A DNA stretch of 25,975 bases from JBPBQZ01 sp050955105. GTDB taxonomy: Bacteria > Pseudomonadota > Gammaproteobacteria > Burkholderiales > Burkholderiaceae. The stretch spans positions 1 through 25,975 of the forward strand of contig JBPBQZ010000097.1 in assembly GCA_050955105.1 (NCBI GenBank), given 5' to 3'. Below, piece after piece: positions 7,956 through 16,002 of this stretch (positions are counted from its first letter, which is position 1; every line of letters starts with the position of its first letter). The notes beneath the pieces were generated by a model. It did no database searches. It saw only the letters and a program-made list of their open reading frames with translations, and was not told the origin of the DNA. Position numbers and translations under genes: made by a program.

Positions 7956-9341
7956 CTACAGCTTTTCGGCGAGCGTCACTGCATCGCCGACATAGCTGTG
8001 CGGCGTCATGTCGAGCAGGCGTTGCCGGGCTTCGGCGGGAATCGCCAAGCCGCTGACGAATGTGTGCAGCGCTTCGCGCGTAATGCCTTTGCCGCGCGTC
8101 AATTCTTTCAATTGCTCGTACGGATTTTCGATGCCGTAGCGGCGCATGACGGTTTGCACCGGCTCGGCCAACACTTCCCAGCAGTCATCCAGATCGCCGT
8201 TGAGCCGCTGCGGATTGACTTCCAGCTTGTTCAAGCCGCGCATGCACGATTCGTAGGCCAGCAAGCTGTAGCCAAACGCCACGCCGATATTGCGCAGCAC
8301 GGTCGAATCGGTGAGATCGCGCTGCCAGCGCGATATCGGCAACTTCTCGGATAGATGCTTCAGCAAAGCATTGGCGAGCCCTAGATTGCCTTCCGAATTC
8401 TCGAAATCGATGGGATTGACCTTGTGCGGCATCGTCGACGAGCCAATTTCGCCGGCCTTGGTTTTCTGCTTGAAATAGCCAACCGAGATATAGCCCCAGA
8501 TGTCGCGATTCAGGTCGAGCAGGATGGTATTGGCGCGCGCCACGGCGTCGAACAACTCGGCCATATAGTCGTGCGGCTCGATTTGCGTCGAATACGGATT
8601 GAACGCCAGGCCCAGTCGCTGCTCGATGACTTGCTGCGAAAACGTCTGCCAGTCGAAGTCGGGATAGGCGGACAGATGCGCGTTGTAGTTGCCTACCGCA
8701 CCATTCATCTTGGCCAGCAATTCCACCGCTTCGATGCGTTGCACGGCACGCTCGAGGCGCGCCGCGACGTTGCCGATTTCCTTGCCCAGGGTGGTCGGGC
8801 TGGCGGGCTGGCCATGCGTGCGCGACAGCATCGGCTGCCGCGCATGGGCGTGCGCCAACTCGACCAGTCGAGCATGCAACGCCCGCAGCGCCGGCAACAT
8901 GACGTGTTGACGCGCGCCGCGCAGCATCAGCGCATGCGAGGTGTTGTTGATGTCTTCGGAAGTGCAGGCGAAATGTATGAATTCGCTGGCGGCCTCAAGC
9001 TCAGGTTGCCCGCGCACCGATTCTTTCAGCCAGTATTCGACCGCTTTCACATCGTGATTGGTGACTTGCTCGATCTGCTTGATGCGGGCAGCGTCGTGCA
9101 CGCTGAAGCGCTCGGCCAGCGCCAGCAGGAAGGCCTGCGACGGCGCCGAAAACCCTGGAATGCCGTCGAGACCAGCCTGCGACAGTGCGATCAGCCAGTG
9201 GATTTCGACGACCACGCGGTGCCGCATGAACGCCGCCTCGGACAGCCATTCACGCAGCGCCGCGGTTTTTGCGGCATAGCGGCCGTCGAGCGGCGACAGG
9301 GCGCCGAGCGCATGCAGTTGGTCGGTATCGAAGTCTGACAT
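7956..9341 (-). CDS. purB: Adenylosuccinate lyase
   Basis: PurB (461 aa; E. coli 456) is a cytosolic homotetramer. It removes fumarate from SAICAR and from adenylosuccinate in purine synthesis. The fumarase/aspartase superfamily signature GSSTMPHKVNP is at residues 300-310 and includes the mobile-loop catalytic serine. SRTHGQPA holds the catalytic His176. FACTSEDINN (from about residue 124) is the usual substrate-binding segment. The ATG is preceded on the minus strand by AAAGGG about 8 nt upstream. It stands alone, convergent with pqiC across the repeat array. Confidence 0.97.
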   Translation of the reverse strand: MSDFDTDQLHALGALSPLDGRYAAKTAALREWLSEAAFMRHRVVVEIHWLIALSQAGLDGIPGFSAPSQAFLLALAERFSVHDAARIKQIEQVTNHDVKAVEYWLKESVRGQPELEAASEFIHFACTSEDINNTSHALMLRGARQHVMLPALRALHARLVELAHAHARQPMLSRTHGQPASPTTLGKEIGNVAARLERAVQRIEAVELLAKMNGAVGNYNAHLSAYPDFDWQTFSQQVIEQRLGLAFNPYSTQIEPHDYMAELFDAVARANTILLDLNRDIWGYISVGYFKQKTKAGEIGSSTMPHKVNPIDFENSEGNLGLANALLKHLSEKLPISRWQRDLTDSTVLRNIGVAFGYSLLAYESCMRGLNKLEVNPQRLNGDLDDCWEVLAEPVQTVMRRYGIENPYEQLKELTRGKGITREALHTFVSGLAIPAEARQRLLDMTPHSYVGDAVTLAEKL

Positions 9342-9366
9342 TGCGCAGCCCTTTGCAAAACCATGG

Positions 9367-9372
9367 ATTTTA
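9367..9372 (-). promoter_or_regulatory. Candidate purB promoter (extended -10)
   Basis: On the minus strand TAAAAT is preceded by TGT, giving an extended -10 about 25 bp before the purB ATG. No convincing -35 was found. Confidence 0.4.
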
Positions 9373-9602
9373 ACATCCGCAGATTAAACCAAGGCAGACC
9401 GTGGCATGCCGCCGTCAATCGGCGCGGCCGGATGCATAAAGCTCGCCAGAGCCAGTCGATTGCCTGCAAAATACGGAATCCGGCGTGCCCCTGAGAGGGC
9501 GCCCAGGCGGGCTATGAGGCGCGCGGTTCGACCGCCGCCTTCAGACGAGCGGACTCGCGTCCAGACAGCCCACCGATTCCAAGCATCAAGCAAAGGCCAA
9601 AG

Positions 9603-10214
9603 ATGAAATTGATAGGTTCGCTATCGAGCCCTTTCGTGCGCAAAGTACGCATCGTGATGGCGGAAAAGAAGATCGAGTACCAACTGGAGATTGAAGAAGT
9701 CTGGAGTGAGCACACGCGTATCAGCGAAATCAACCCGCTCGGCCAGGTGCCCTGCCTGCTGATCGAAGAAACGGTACCGATTTACGATTCACGCGTGATT
9801 TGCGAATACCTGGACACCCTGACACCAGTCGGCAAACTGTTGCCGCCGAGCGGCCGCGAGCGCGCCAATGTGCACTCCTGGGAAGCGCTCGGCGACGGCG
9901 TGATGGACGCGGTTGTGCTGATTCGCGCCGAAAGCACGCAGCGCGACCCATCACAACGCAGCGAAAAATGGCTGACGCGGCAACAGCGCAAAGTGGAACT
10001 AGGGGTGGCCGCCATGTCGAAAGGCCTGGGCAGCAATGCCTGGTGCTCGGCGAATCACTTCAATCTGGCTGATATCGCGGTGGGCTGCGCACTGGGCTAT
10101 CTCGACCTGCGCGCGCCTGATTTCGACTGGCGCGATGCCTATCCGAACCTCAAGCTGCATTTCGAAAAACTCTCGAGCCGCCAGTCGTTCATCGATACCG
10201 CAGCGCCAGTTTGA
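9603..10214 (+). CDS. Glutathione S-transferase family protein (YibF-like)
   Basis: This 203-residue soluble protein has the GST fold. The thioredoxin-like N-terminal domain starts MKLIGSLSSPFVRKVRI, with serines at 8-9 where the activating residue is expected. The cis-proline is in GQVPCL (Pro50), and YDSRVICEYL (from residue 61) is the glutathione gamma-glutamyl-binding segment. The helical C-terminal domain includes FNLADIAVGCALGYLDLR, the conserved N-capping/hydrophobic-staple region. Sequence style is closest to E. coli YibF-type GSTs, whose substrate is unknown. It could be a detoxifying or a thiol-redox protein. It ends 7 bp from the convergent mnmA. The 261-bp gap upstream shows no clear promoter. 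Confidence 0.88.
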   Translation: MKLIGSLSSPFVRKVRIVMAEKKIEYQLEIEEVWSEHTRISEINPLGQVPCLLIEETVPIYDSRVICEYLDTLTPVGKLLPPSGRERANVHSWEALGDGVMDAVVLIRAESTQRDPSQRSEKWLTRQQRKVELGVAAMSKGLGSNAWCSANHFNLADIAVGCALGYLDLRAPDFDWRDAYPNLKLHFEKLSSRQSFIDTAAPV

Positions 10215-10221
10215 GGGGCGC

Positions 10222-11343
10222 TTACGCGATTGCGTCGGCAGCCTGCACGGCGCCGATGATGCCGCCTCCCAGACATACGTCGCCGTCGTAAAGCACGGCC
10301 GACTGGCCCGGTGTAACCGCCCACTGCGGTGCATCGAAATGCAATGAAAACGCCTCCGGCCGCGCGGCCGGCAGCAGGTCGCAAACCGAATCGAGCTGCC
10401 GGTAACGCGTTTTCGCGGTCAGGCCCGCGCCCGAAGGCGGCGCCGCGCCGGCCACCCAACTCGCGTTCTGCGCATCCAGCACCTGGCTTTCGAGCCAGGG
10501 ATGCGCATGTCCCTGCACCACGTACAGCGTGTTGGTTTCAATGTCCTTGCGGGCCACGAACCATGGTTCGCCATTGCCCTCGCGACTACCACCCAGACCG
10601 ATGCCCTTGCGTTGGCCCAAGGTGTAGAAAGCCAGGCCGATGTGCTCGCCCACCCACGCGCCGTCGGCAGTTCGCATCGGCCCCGGACTAGTCGGCAAAT
10701 AGCGATTCAGAAAATCGCGGAACGGGCGTTCGCCGATGAAGCAAATACCGGTGGAATCCTTTTTCTTCGCGTTCGGCAAGCCGATCTGCGCGGCGATCTC
10801 GCGCACCTTGGTTTTCGGCATGTCGCCCAGCGGAAACAAGGTGCGCGAGAGTTGCCGCTGATTCAAGCGATGCAGGAAATAGCTTTGGTCTTTGCTGGCG
10901 TCGACGCCGCGCAGCAGTTCAAAGCGTCCGGCAGCGGCGCCGCTGCCGGTTTCGCGCACACGCGCGTAATGGCCAGTGGCGATGGTTTCCGCGCCGAGCT
11001 CCATCGCATGGTCGAGGAAGGCCTTGAACTTGATCTCGGCGTTGCACAATACGTCGGGATTCGGCGTACGGCCAGCCGCGTATTCGCGCAGAAACTCGCT
11101 GAATACCCGATCTTTGTATTCGGCGGCGAAATTCACCGCCTCGACGTCGATGCCGATCAGATCGGCTACCGAGACGACGTCGATCCAGTCTTCACGGGTC
11201 GAGCAATATTCGTCGTCATCCTCGTCCTCCCAGTTTTTCATGAACAGGCCGACCACATCGTAGCCCTGCTCTTTGAGCAGCCACGCCGCGACCGACGAAT
11301 CGACGCCGCCCGACATGCCTACGACAATGCGCGGTTTAGCCAT
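10222..11343 (-). CDS. mnmA: tRNA-specific 2-thiouridylase MnmA
   Basis: MnmA (373 aa) thiolates U34 of tRNA-Lys, -Glu and -Gln in the cytosol, using ATP and sulfur relayed from IscS/Tus proteins. The PP-loop GMSGGVDSSVAA is at residues 9-20. The two catalytic cysteines are visible: Cys100 in NPDVLCNAEIKF and Cys201 in DSTGICFIGERPF. The C-terminal beta-barrel ends in a typical GGGIIGAV. The start has GGAG 6 nt upstream on the minus strand. Length matches E. coli (368). It is divergent from the pnt operon. Confidence 0.97.
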   Translation of the reverse strand: MAKPRIVVGMSGGVDSSVAAWLLKEQGYDVVGLFMKNWEDEDDDEYCSTREDWIDVVSVADLIGIDVEAVNFAAEYKDRVFSEFLREYAAGRTPNPDVLCNAEIKFKAFLDHAMELGAETIATGHYARVRETGSGAAAGRFELLRGVDASKDQSYFLHRLNQRQLSRTLFPLGDMPKTKVREIAAQIGLPNAKKKDSTGICFIGERPFRDFLNRYLPTSPGPMRTADGAWVGEHIGLAFYTLGQRKGIGLGGSREGNGEPWFVARKDIETNTLYVVQGHAHPWLESQVLDAQNASWVAGAAPPSGAGLTAKTRYRQLDSVCDLLPAARPEAFSLHFDAPQWAVTPGQSAVLYDGDVCLGGGIIGAVQAADAIA

Positions 11344-11491
11344 GCGGCTTCTCCACGGACACGGGCTGGCATAGCGGCTGGCAACGGCTGCGCGGGCCGC
11401 AGGGCGAGCGCATACCGACGCGCGCCATTACGGCTCGCGACAGCGCGCGCTGCGCGCAAAAGGGAGCGAGGAATGCATTCATGAGGACGCC

Positions 11492-11497
11492 ATTTTA
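11492..11497 (-). promoter_or_regulatory. Candidate -10 for mnmA
   Basis: TAAAAT on the minus strand lies about 150 bp upstream of the mnmA start. No good -35 was found at 17 bp. Confidence 0.3.
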
Positions 11498-11604
11498 CTG
11501 CGCCTGGCCGGCCCTTCGTGGCGGATGGCTATTTGTCGCGTACTGTCGGTCGTAGGCCATTCGGGATATAGGCAACGATGCCTGGCTTCGGCTAATGTGC
11601 CGCT

Positions 11605-11610
11605 TATACT
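11605..11610 (+). promoter_or_regulatory. Candidate -10 for the pnt operon
   Basis: TATACT (5 of 6 matches) lies about 200 bp upstream of the pntAA ATG. The -35 region is poorly conserved. Confidence 0.33.
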
Positions 11611-11808
11611 TACGGCGCGGTATTCTGCGGCTGCCGGCATACTCTCGGTCGCCCGCAGCGCACTGACACGCATCGGCGTATCTCGCGTTGCATAGATTCG
11701 AATTCTCGCTTGGCGACGCAAAAGGTTCCGCTGTGCTTCACCGCGCAGCGGCGCGCTTGCATCATGGTTCGCGCAAGCGGGTTTCTTCTACAACCAACCA
11801 TCACAAAC

Positions 11809-13068
11809 ATGCATATCGGCATTCCGCAGGAAATCCGCAGCGGCGAAACCCGCGTGGCGGCAACGCCCGAAACGGTGAAGAAATTGGTGGCGCAGGGGCA
11901 TCGCGTCACGCTGCAGCAAGGCGCTGGCACCGCCGCCTACTTTTTTGACGACGCCTATCGCGAAGCCGGTGCCAGCATCGGCGACGCCGCCACCGCGCTC
12001 GGTGCCGATATCGTCTTGAAAGTGCGTGCGCCGCTGCCGACCGAATGGCCGTTGCTGAAGGCCGGTGCAACCCTCGTGGGCATGCTCGATCCATTTGAAA
12101 GCGAGCAGTTGCAGGGCTTGGCCGCCACGGGCATCACGGGCTTCGCGCTGGAGGCCGCGCCGCGCACCACGCGCGCGCAAGCGCTCGACGTGCTGTCGTC
12201 GCAGGCGAACATCGCCGGCTATCGCGCCGTGCTGCTGGCCACCACGCTCTATCCGCGCTTCATGCCGATGCTGATGACCGCCGCCGGCACCGTCAAGGCG
12301 GCGCGCCTGCTGGTGCTGGGCGCCGGCGTCGCCGGGCTGCAGGCAATCGCCACGGCGAAACGCCTGGGTGCCGTGGTCGAGGCCTCCGACGTGCGGCCGG
12401 CGGTGAAAGAACAAATCGAATCGCTCGGCGCCAAGTTCGTCGACGTGCCGTTCGAAACCGATGAAGAGCGCGCAGCGGCGGAAGGCGTAGGCGGCTATGC
12501 GCGCCCGATGCCGGCATCGTGGATGCGCCGACAGGCAGAACGCGTGCACGAACGCGCGAAGCAAGCCGACATCATTATCTCGACCGCATTGATTCCGGGG
12601 CGCGCGGCGCCCACGCTGATCCCCGCCGAGACCGTGCGCGCGATGAAAGCCGGCTCGGTCATCATCGATCTGGCTGCCGGTCGCGGCCCGCTGGTGGAAC
12701 CGAGCGAGCTGAACGATATGGACCAGGCCGACCGCGCCGATGCGGGCGACTTGAGGCACGCTACGGAGGGCAGCATCGGCGCTGGCGCCAGCGTCGGTGC
12801 CGACCTGCCGCGGCGCGGCGGCAATTGCCCACTGAGCGAGGCCGACCGCATCGTCGTGCGGCACGGTGTACAGATCGTCGGCCACACCAATCTGCCGGCC
12901 GCCGTACCCACCGACGCCTCCGCGCTCTATGCGCGCAATGTGCTCGACTTCCTGAAACTCATCGTCGACGCGAATGGACAACTGCTTATCGACACCAGCG
13001 ACGACATCGTCGCAGCCACGCTGGTGTGCCGCGATGGCGCCCTCAGCCGGGCGCCCGCGGGCGCATAA
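11809..13068 (+). CDS. pntAA: Proton-translocating NAD(P) transhydrogenase, alpha-1 subunit (NAD-binding), with an insertion
   Basis: This 419-residue soluble subunit binds NAD(H) and passes hydride to PntB's NADP. The ATG at 11809 gives the family N-terminus MHIGIPQEIRSGETRVAATP; in-frame upstream sequence looks non-coding. Landmarks are SSQANIAGYRAV (about 130-141), the Rossmann GAGVAG (171-176) with EASDVRP, and KAGSVIIDLAA (280-290). Normally LAA is followed within a few residues by GGNCPLSE. Here about 43 residues (294-336), acidic then Gly/Ala-rich, intervene before GGNC (337-340). That accounts for the excess over the usual ~375-385 residues. The flanks read correctly, so the insertion is in frame. 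The three-gene split (AA, AB, B) is common in bacteria outside the enterics. Confidence 0.93.
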   Translation: MHIGIPQEIRSGETRVAATPETVKKLVAQGHRVTLQQGAGTAAYFFDDAYREAGASIGDAATALGADIVLKVRAPLPTEWPLLKAGATLVGMLDPFESEQLQGLAATGITGFALEAAPRTTRAQALDVLSSQANIAGYRAVLLATTLYPRFMPMLMTAAGTVKAARLLVLGAGVAGLQAIATAKRLGAVVEASDVRPAVKEQIESLGAKFVDVPFETDEERAAAEGVGGYARPMPASWMRRQAERVHERAKQADIIISTALIPGRAAPTLIPAETVRAMKAGSVIIDLAAGRGPLVEPSELNDMDQADRADAGDLRHATEGSIGAGASVGADLPRRGGNCPLSEADRIVVRHGVQIVGHTNLPAAVPTDASALYARNVLDFLKLIVDANGQLLIDTSDDIVAATLVCRDGALSRAPAGA

Positions 13069-13096
13069 AAATAACCGAACTCTCGTCGAGCAAGTC

Positions 13097-13423
13097 ATGG
13101 ATATCGTCAGTCATACCACCATCAATCTCATCATCTTCGTGTTGGCCGTCTACGTCGGCTTCCACGTCGTCTGGAACGTCACGCCGGCGCTGCATACGCC
13201 GCTGATGGCGGTCACCAATGCCATCTCGGCCATCGTCATCGTCGGCGCGATGCTCGCCACCGTCCTGACCTACGGCACCAGCGGCAAAGTCTTCGGCACC
13301 ATCGCGGTGTGCCTGGCCGCCATCAACGTATTCGGCGGCTTCCTCGTCACGCATCGAATGCTGAAAATGTTCCGCAAGCGCATCCCCGCGGTGAAAACCG
13401 GTCATGCCGGAGCCGCCGAATGA
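13097..13423 (+). CDS. pntAB: NAD(P) transhydrogenase, alpha-2 membrane subunit
   Basis: This 108-residue inner-membrane subunit corresponds to the membrane part of E. coli PntA. Three to four hydrophobic segments are visible (about 7-25, 37-55, 60-82). The typical segment TPLMAVTNAISAIVIVGA is present, as is the C-terminal GGFLVTHRMLKMFRKR. The ATG at 13097 is chosen because it gives the family's usual N-terminus (MDIVSHTTINLIIFVLA); an in-frame upstream ATG overlaps pntAA out of frame. It lies 28 bp after pntAA and overlaps pntB in ATGA. Confidence 0.94.
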   Translation: MDIVSHTTINLIIFVLAVYVGFHVVWNVTPALHTPLMAVTNAISAIVIVGAMLATVLTYGTSGKVFGTIAVCLAAINVFGGFLVTHRMLKMFRKRIPAVKTGHAGAAE

Positions 13424-14856
13424 GCATGAATCTGGTTACCTTGTGTTATCTGCTCGCTTCGATCTGTTTTATTCAGGCATTGAAGGGACTCTCGCATCCA
13501 GCCAGCGCGCGCCGCGGTAATTTCTTCGGCATGGCCGGCATGGCGATCGCGGTAGTCACCACCGTCGCACTGATCGTCAAGCTGGGCGCCGGCATGGGCG
13601 AGCCCCTTTACGTCGGGCTCGGTTTACTGCTGGCCGCACTGGTGGTGGGCGGCGCCATCGGCGCCCTGGTGGCGGCACGCGTCGAAATGACCAAGATGCC
13701 GGAATTGGTCGCAGCGATGCATTCGCTGATCGGCCTGGCGGCGGTCGCCATTGCCTTCGCGGCAGTGTCCGAGCCGTCGGCTTTCGGCATTGCCGCGCCG
13801 GGCGACCCGCTGCCGGTAGGCAACCGCATCGAGTTGTTTATCGGCACCTTCATCGGCGCCATCACCTTTTCGGGGTCGGTCATCGCTTTCGGCAAGTTGT
13901 CGGGCAAGTATCGCTTCCGCTTGTTTCAGGGCGCGCCGGTGGTCTACGCCGGCCAGCATCTGCTGAACCTGATGCTTGGCGTGGCCATGCTCGCGCTCGG
14001 CCTGATCTTCGTGCTGACGCAAGCCTGGCTGCCGTTCATCGTCATGACACTCGTGGCGTTCGGCCTGGGCGTGCTGATGATCATCCCGATTGGCGGCGCC
14101 GATATGCCGGTGGTGGTGTCGATGCTCAACTCCTACTCGGGATGGGCGGCCGCCGGCATCGGTTTTTCGCTGAATAATCCAATGCTCATCATCGCGGGGT
14201 CGCTGGTGGGTTCGTCGGGCGCCATTTTGTCCTACATCATGTGCCGCGCCATGAATCGTTCCTTCCTCAGCGTGATCCTGGGCGGCTTCGGCGCCGAGGC
14301 CGGCGGCCCCGCGGTCGCGCGCGAGGCGCGGCCCGTGAAATCGGGCTCGGCCGACGACGCGGCGTTCATGTTGTCGAACGCCGAAAGCGTGGTGATTGTG
14401 CCGGGCTACGGGCTGGCGGTGGCGCGCGCGCAGCATGCCTTGAAGGAACTCACCGACAAGCTGGTAGCGAAAGGCGTGGACGTGCGCTACGCGATCCATC
14501 CGGTGGCCGGACGCATGCCCGGACACATGAATGTATTGCTGGCCGAGGCCGAAGTCGATTACGACCAGGTGCTGGAAATGGATGACATCAATCCGGAATT
14601 CGGCCAGACCGACGTAGTGCTGGTGTTAGGCGCCAACGACGTGGTCAACCCGGCGGCCAAGACCGATCCGAAGTCGGTCATCGCCGGCATGCCGATTCTC
14701 GAGGCGTACAAGGCGCGCACCATTATCGTCAACAAGCGCTCGATGGCGGCAGGCTATGCCGGCCTCGACAACGAGCTGTTTTATCTAGACAAGACGATGA
14801 TGGTGTTCGGCGATGCGAAGAAGGTAGTCGAGGATATGGTCAAGGCAGTCGAGTAA
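13420..14856 (+). CDS. pntB: NAD(P) transhydrogenase, beta subunit
   Basis: PntB (478 aa; E. coli 462) carries most of the membrane proton channel and the NADP(H)-binding domain. About eight hydrophobic helices span residues 4-285. His101 in AAMHSLIGLAAV matches the channel histidine of the family. The C-terminal domain has the NADP site GYGLAVARAQ (329-338), HPVAGRMPGHMNVLLAEA and VLGANDVVNPAA. The complex uses the inward proton flow to drive NADH-to-NADPH hydride transfer. The start ATG overlaps the pntAB stop (ATGA). A second in-frame ATG two codons later is also possible. Confidence 0.97.
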   Translation: MSMNLVTLCYLLASICFIQALKGLSHPASARRGNFFGMAGMAIAVVTTVALIVKLGAGMGEPLYVGLGLLLAALVVGGAIGALVAARVEMTKMPELVAAMHSLIGLAAVAIAFAAVSEPSAFGIAAPGDPLPVGNRIELFIGTFIGAITFSGSVIAFGKLSGKYRFRLFQGAPVVYAGQHLLNLMLGVAMLALGLIFVLTQAWLPFIVMTLVAFGLGVLMIIPIGGADMPVVVSMLNSYSGWAAAGIGFSLNNPMLIIAGSLVGSSGAILSYIMCRAMNRSFLSVILGGFGAEAGGPAVAREARPVKSGSADDAAFMLSNAESVVIVPGYGLAVARAQHALKELTDKLVAKGVDVRYAIHPVAGRMPGHMNVLLAEAEVDYDQVLEMDDINPEFGQTDVVLVLGANDVVNPAAKTDPKSVIAGMPILEAYKARTIIVNKRSMAAGYAGLDNELFYLDKTMMVFGDAKKVVEDMVKAVE

Positions 14857-15025
14857 GACATCCCGCCGGTTCAACTAAGCAAAGCGTCCGCGCAACGACG
14901 TTTTGCCTGGCAGGAAATCTCAAATTGGCAAACGCTGCAAACCCGTGTGGGCGACGACGCACGATTGCGATGGCCCAGGCAAGCGTCGATGCACGAGCCT
15001 GCGGCCATTCGTTCTTCTTTGAGAT

Positions 15026-15835
15026 ATGCAAATGCCATTCAATCTGACTACCCTTCCCTCGGTCCCGCTGATAACGCTGCCCAGTCTGCCGCCAACTCTG
15101 CGCACATCGATCGTGCCTGTTACGCCTGAACAGCCCATCGCCGCTTCGACGACGACGCCCGTGCACACCTCGACGGCCGAGCCTTTCAACCATACGACAT
15201 CAGCCCGTACGACGCGTAGAAATCAAAGAAGCGCCGCGAACCGACCGAGCCAAGCGCCGCTGGAAAAATGCGAGATGACCGATCGGACCATGGTCTGCCA
15301 CGAACCCCCCAGGCAGCGCCACTGCACAATCGTCGATGCGCTCGAGGTGATTCGCATCCCAGCGCTGCGCGACCCGAGCCTGGGCTTGCGCTATTACACC
15401 GAAGCCGTCCACGAAGAGGGTTGCAAGCAGTTACTGACTGAGGAGCCGATACCTGTCTATCGACACGCGGACAGCGCGCCGAATGGTCAGTTGAGCTATC
15501 AGTTAGACGTCGATCCCTATAGCGTTGATGACTGTAAGAAGATTTTCGTCCAACAAAATCTGGAGCAACGCTTCGCGCATTTCACGCCGCAATTTTCGGA
15601 CGGGCCGCGACCCTATGCCGAGAACTGCCAGATACCTGCGCATCTGGTGGCACCACTCGGTGAACATGGTCTGCAGAAGCCGCGCCCCTTCAAGCCGGCA
15701 CCGCGGTTGGTGTCGCGGGATGTCGTGATTGCGATGGCAAACCGTTCGGCCGATGCAGCGCGCGTAAAAAGCGCGAACGGCACCGATGCCGCCGCCCCAC
15801 CTTCGGCACCGTCGGCGCCGCGTAAGCGACACTGA
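15026..15835 (+). CDS. Hypothetical protein (orphan, Cys-containing, disordered ends)
   Basis: This 269-residue protein is not recognised. Residues 1-75 are Ser/Thr/Pro-rich with short hydrophobic runs (LPSVPLITLPSLPP) and no clear signal peptide. Residues ~80-205 look folded and hold six cysteines (82, 91, 100, 133, 170, 201), with ALEVIRIPALRDPSLGLRYY in the middle. The tail (216-269) is Pro/Ala/Lys-rich. This order, a flexible N-terminus with a compact core, occurs in type III-type secreted effectors but is not diagnostic. The first ATG has no spaced ribosome site. The in-frame ATG at 15032 has GAGA 7 nt upstream and may be the true start. It lies 169 bp after pntB and convergent with the RlmL-like gene. 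Codon use looks less biased than in its neighbours (by eye). Confidence 0.6.
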   Translation: MQMPFNLTTLPSVPLITLPSLPPTLRTSIVPVTPEQPIAASTTTPVHTSTAEPFNHTTSARTTRRNQRSAANRPSQAPLEKCEMTDRTMVCHEPPRQRHCTIVDALEVIRIPALRDPSLGLRYYTEAVHEEGCKQLLTEEPIPVYRHADSAPNGQLSYQLDVDPYSVDDCKKIFVQQNLEQRFAHFTPQFSDGPRPYAENCQIPAHLVAPLGEHGLQKPRPFKPAPRLVSRDVVIAMANRSADAARVKSANGTDAAAPPSAPSAPRKRH

Positions 15836-15880
15836 ATGCGCGGCATGCAACGAACGGCGCCAAATAGCAATGCCAGATAA

Positions 15881-15908
15881 GCGCCGCTGAAACAAGCACC
15901 GGCGGCGC
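15881..15908. terminator. Weak hairpin between convergent genes
   Basis: GCGCCGC (15881-15887) can pair with GCGGCGC (15902-15908) around a 14-nt loop. It lies between the stops of the orphan gene and the RlmL-like gene. No T-run follows. Confidence 0.22.
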
Positions 15909-15932
15909 GCGTTCCATGCTTGGCGCGCGCGT

Positions 15933-15956
15933 CGCCGTCTCGCCGTCTCGCCGACT
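15933..15956. repeat. 8-bp triple repeat
   Basis: CGCCGTCT occurs twice in tandem, followed by CGCCGACT. It is a minor non-coding microsatellite-like run near the 3' end of the RlmL-like gene. Confidence 0.6.
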
Positions 15957-16002
15957 GGCGCGAACGGTACGCCTCCGGCTCACGCACCGGATCGGGCGGC
16001 GC

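Larger units (their letters stand above)
11344..11808. other. 465-bp divergent intergenic region between mnmA and pntAA
   Basis: No convincing gene is seen here. Frames that run through it lack family resemblance and ribosome-binding sites. It should hold the promoters of both divergent genes: a TAAAAT on the minus strand at 11492-11497 and a TATACT on the plus strand at 11605-11610. No tRNA, riboswitch or repeat was recognised. Confidence 0.6.

Noticed and set aside
11344..11808. A small gene or RNA in the mnmA-pntAA gap
   Set aside because: Frames lack start context and similarity; no tRNA or riboswitch fold was recognised.
12688..12816. The pntAA insertion as a copy of the pqiC-purB repeat
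   Set aside because: Both share GCGAGCTGA and a nearby CCAGG, but the spacing differs and the rest does not align; likely chance.
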